From: Rhodospirillales bacterium
GTDB taxonomy: Bacteria; Pseudomonadota; Alphaproteobacteria; Rhodospirillales; Shumkoniaceae
NCBI GenBank assembly: GCA_014859895.1
Contig: JACZKS010000077.1
Coordinates: 28,840-92,839, forward strand
Reading direction: 5' to 3'
Length of the DNA: 64,000 nt
Positions within the stretch are counted from its first letter, which is position 1, and the number at the start of each line of letters is the position of its first letter. Below the pieces are notes generated by a model. The model was given only the letters and a program-made list of their open reading frames with translations. It made no database searches and had not been told where the DNA came from. Of this stretch, positions 62,360 through 64,000 are shown in pieces. Both the position numbers and the translations under genes were made by a program.

Positions 62360-62754
62360 TCTTCCTTCCTTCCATGGGATGGCGATCCATACGAAGCCCG
62401 GCCGCACGGCCGGGCAAACCACTTCCAGTATCCAGCGGGAACCGCTGCGCTTCCGGAGTTCAGGCACGCCCGCCTTTCTCCTGGAACAGGCGGCACCATC
62501 CGGCGTGGCGCGCAAAAAATTTAGGGCCGGCAATAGCCGTTTTCAAGCCGATCCCCGACACCTATCGAGGCTTGGCCGAGGGCCCCGTCGGCCGCCGAAC
62601 ATCCTGTGTGGAATTGCCATAGGTGTTACCGTTTGAAAAAACTATATGGTTACATGCAAAACTCATGACACAACCATTCGTTACGGTTTCCAGGCTGAAG
62701 CTCCCGGGGAGATTCAGATGGGACTTGCCGCCCTCGCACAAGGAGCCTTAAGGC
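62360..62754. promoter_or_regulatory. Divergent region between csp and the chemotaxis receptor gene
   Basis: This 395-base stretch holds the csp leader and promoter on one side and the receptor promoter on the other. An A/T-rich patch at 62625-62690 (TTTGAAAAAACTATATGG) is a probable promoter area. GTTAC occurs twice there, 29 bases apart. No clear operator, terminator or ORF was seen. Confidence 0.4.
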
Positions 62755-64000
62755 ATGACCGCCGCCCGATCCCGATCCGCCAAACCGCGTCGCCTGTCGT
62801 TTCGCTGGACCCTCACGCGCAAGATCTATGCGGTCGGGTTCTTTTCGCTTCTGGCTCTGGTCTCTCTTAGCGGGGCAAGCCTTCTGACTACCACCTGGAT
62901 CGTCACCGCCACGACGCAGAGCGAGGAGCGACAGGCTGACATCCTGGTGGCCAAAGGCATGCTGGTTAAACAGTTGAACGTCGATATCGCGGTCGGCGAC
63001 ATTCTGTTCAACAGCGCGTCGGGCAAGATCGACACGAAGGTCATGGACCAAATCAACCTGGACATCACGTCCTTGAACGAAACCGCGGGTAAATTGCGGA
63101 AAGCGGCAACCACGACGGAACAAGAGCGCCTCGTCGCCAGCATCCGCGAGCAGAACGATGACCTCGCCCTGGCCATCCAGGTTGATCTGCCGATGGCCGT
63201 CGAATTCGGCGGCGACCGCAAGGATCTGGTACGCGTCAACGTCCTGATCAAGGAAAGGGTCGGCGCCCTGAGGGGCAACCTCGACCGCCTGGAAAAACTG
63301 TTCCAACAGGAGGCGAAAAAGGCCGGTGAAGTCGCCCGGCAGACCGCCAACGTGTCGCGCATTGGATCGGGCATCGCCTTCCTGGTTGTCGCCACCGTGC
63401 TCATGATCATTCAGATCGTGCTCGGCCGCAGCATCGCAAAGCCGATAACCGCCATGACGCGGTCCATGCTGCGTCTCGCCGGCGGCGACCAGACTGTGGA
63501 AATCCCGGCCATAGGCCGCAAGGACGAGGTCGGCGAAATGGCCAATGCGGTTCAGGTCTTCAAGGAAGGCATGATCGAGGCCGACCGCCTGACCGAGGAG
63601 CAACGGCGCGAGCAGGAAGCGAGGGCGGAGAGGACCAAGCGCATCGAGGATTTGTGCAAAGCCTTCGACGCCACGTCGACGGAGGCCGTGAAGTCGGTGG
63701 CGACGGCGGCGACCGAGATGCGGTCTTCCTCCGAAGCCATGAGCGCCACGGCCGAGGAAACGACCCGTCAGGCCTCCGCCGTGGCCGCCGCTTCCGAACA
63801 GGCCTCGGCCAATGTCGCGACGGTGGCCTCGGCGGCCGAGGAACTGTCGGGCTCGATTGCCGAGATCAGCCGGCAGGTGACACAGGCTTCTCAGATCGCC
63901 GCCGCGGCGGTCAGCGAGGCCGAACAGACCAACGTCAAGGTGCAGGGCCTGGCCCAGGCGGCCAACAAGATCGGCGAAGTGGTGGCGCTGATCACCGACA
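62755..64000 (+). CDS. Methyl-accepting chemotaxis protein (cut by window end)
   Basis: The first 415 residues are present; the gene runs past the window. A membrane helix (about 27-48) is followed by a periplasmic four-helix-like sensor region (about 50-200), a second helix (about 205-225), a HAMP domain with IAKPITAMTRSMLRLAGGD, and the start of the methyl-accepting coiled coil (AATEMRSSSEAMSATAEE). AAGGAG lies nine bases before the ATG. It should sense a periplasmic ligand and signal to CheA. No che gene is in view. Confidence 0.9.
   Translation, partial: MTAARSRSAKPRRLSFRWTLTRKIYAVGFFSLLALVSLSGASLLTTTWIVTATTQSEERQADILVAKGMLVKQLNVDIAVGDILFNSASGKIDTKVMDQINLDITSLNETAGKLRKAATTTEQERLVASIREQNDDLALAIQVDLPMAVEFGGDRKDLVRVNVLIKERVGALRGNLDRLEKLFQQEAKKAGEVARQTANVSRIGSGIAFLVVATVLMIIQIVLGRSIAKPITAMTRSMLRLAGGDQTVEIPAIGRKDEVGEMANAVQVFKEGMIEADRLTEEQRREQEARAERTKRIEDLCKAFDATSTEAVKSVATAATEMRSSSEAMSATAEETTRQASAVAAASEQASANVATVASAAEELSGSIAEISRQVTQASQIAAAAVSEAEQTNVKVQGLAQAANKIGEVVALITD

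Overview
The window is GC-rich, gene-dense DNA with short intergenic gaps and many overlapping start/stop codons. Gene content points to an alphaproteobacterium, probably of the Rhodospirillales type: a TTT (tripartite tricarboxylate) transporter, an acetate-type symporter of the VC_2705 family with its DUF4212 partner, a HTH-cupin regulator beside an omega-aminotransferase, and quinone-dependent PyrD. No rRNA, tRNA, CRISPR array, integrase, transposase or phage gene was recognised. The organism call is an inference from gene families, not from a marker gene.

Layout. 1-6.3 kb: tail of an ABC importer operon ending in a secreted PL5 (AlgL-like) lyase, a GlxA-type regulator, a SAM methyltransferase and a histone-deacetylase-like amidohydrolase. 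6.4-12.2 kb: a one-direction block of lysR, an EPSP-synthase-like gene, and tctC, tctB, tctA, bordered on its left by a relic of a regulator gene whose intact relative lies just to its right. 12.4-18.4 kb: that HTH/periplasmic-binding-like regulator, divergent moaA, a small leader-like RNA region, and a phnDCEE-type ABC importer. 18.4-31.2 kb: mostly housekeeping genes (pentapeptide-repeat protein, DnaQ-like exonuclease, NAD kinase, AbrB-family membrane protein, pyrD, aspartate dehydrogenase-like protein, M23 peptidase, HtpX, DUF3179 protein) and an SDR plus GH15 pair. 31.2-34.5 kb: an operon of DMT exporter, 3-hydroxyacyl-CoA dehydrogenase and class III aminotransferase. 34.6-42.3 kb: DUF4212/Na+-solute symporter with two small membrane proteins, facing a divergent group of an unknown protein, a cNMP/CBS/DUF294 protein, a second DnaQ-like exonuclease and a GAF histidine kinase; this resembles a regulated short-chain carboxylate uptake module.

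42.4-50.1 kb: MarC protein, a ribose-type sugar ABC importer with an SMP-30 lactonase, and a FadL-type outer-membrane protein. 50.3-52.4 kb: an omega-aminotransferase divergent from its probable HTH-cupin repressor, with a palindromic operator between them. 52.5-55.6 kb: a small uncharacterised protein built of four Cys-ending repeats, next to a large Cache-domain hybrid histidine kinase. 55.8-60.3 kb: DUF58, DUF4129, MoxR and a secreted FGE-like protein in one operon. 60.3-64 kb: YbaK-type deacylase, a Cys-rich PAS histidine kinase, a cold-shock protein and a chemotaxis receptor cut by the window end.

The most notable items are the Cys-repeat protein at 52.5-52.8 kb, the EPSP-synthase-like enzyme with altered phosphate-site residues inside a TTT transporter locus, two matching operator-like sites in that locus, the regulator relic at its edge, and a hairpin, ten-codon ORF and terminator arrangement between moaA and phnD.
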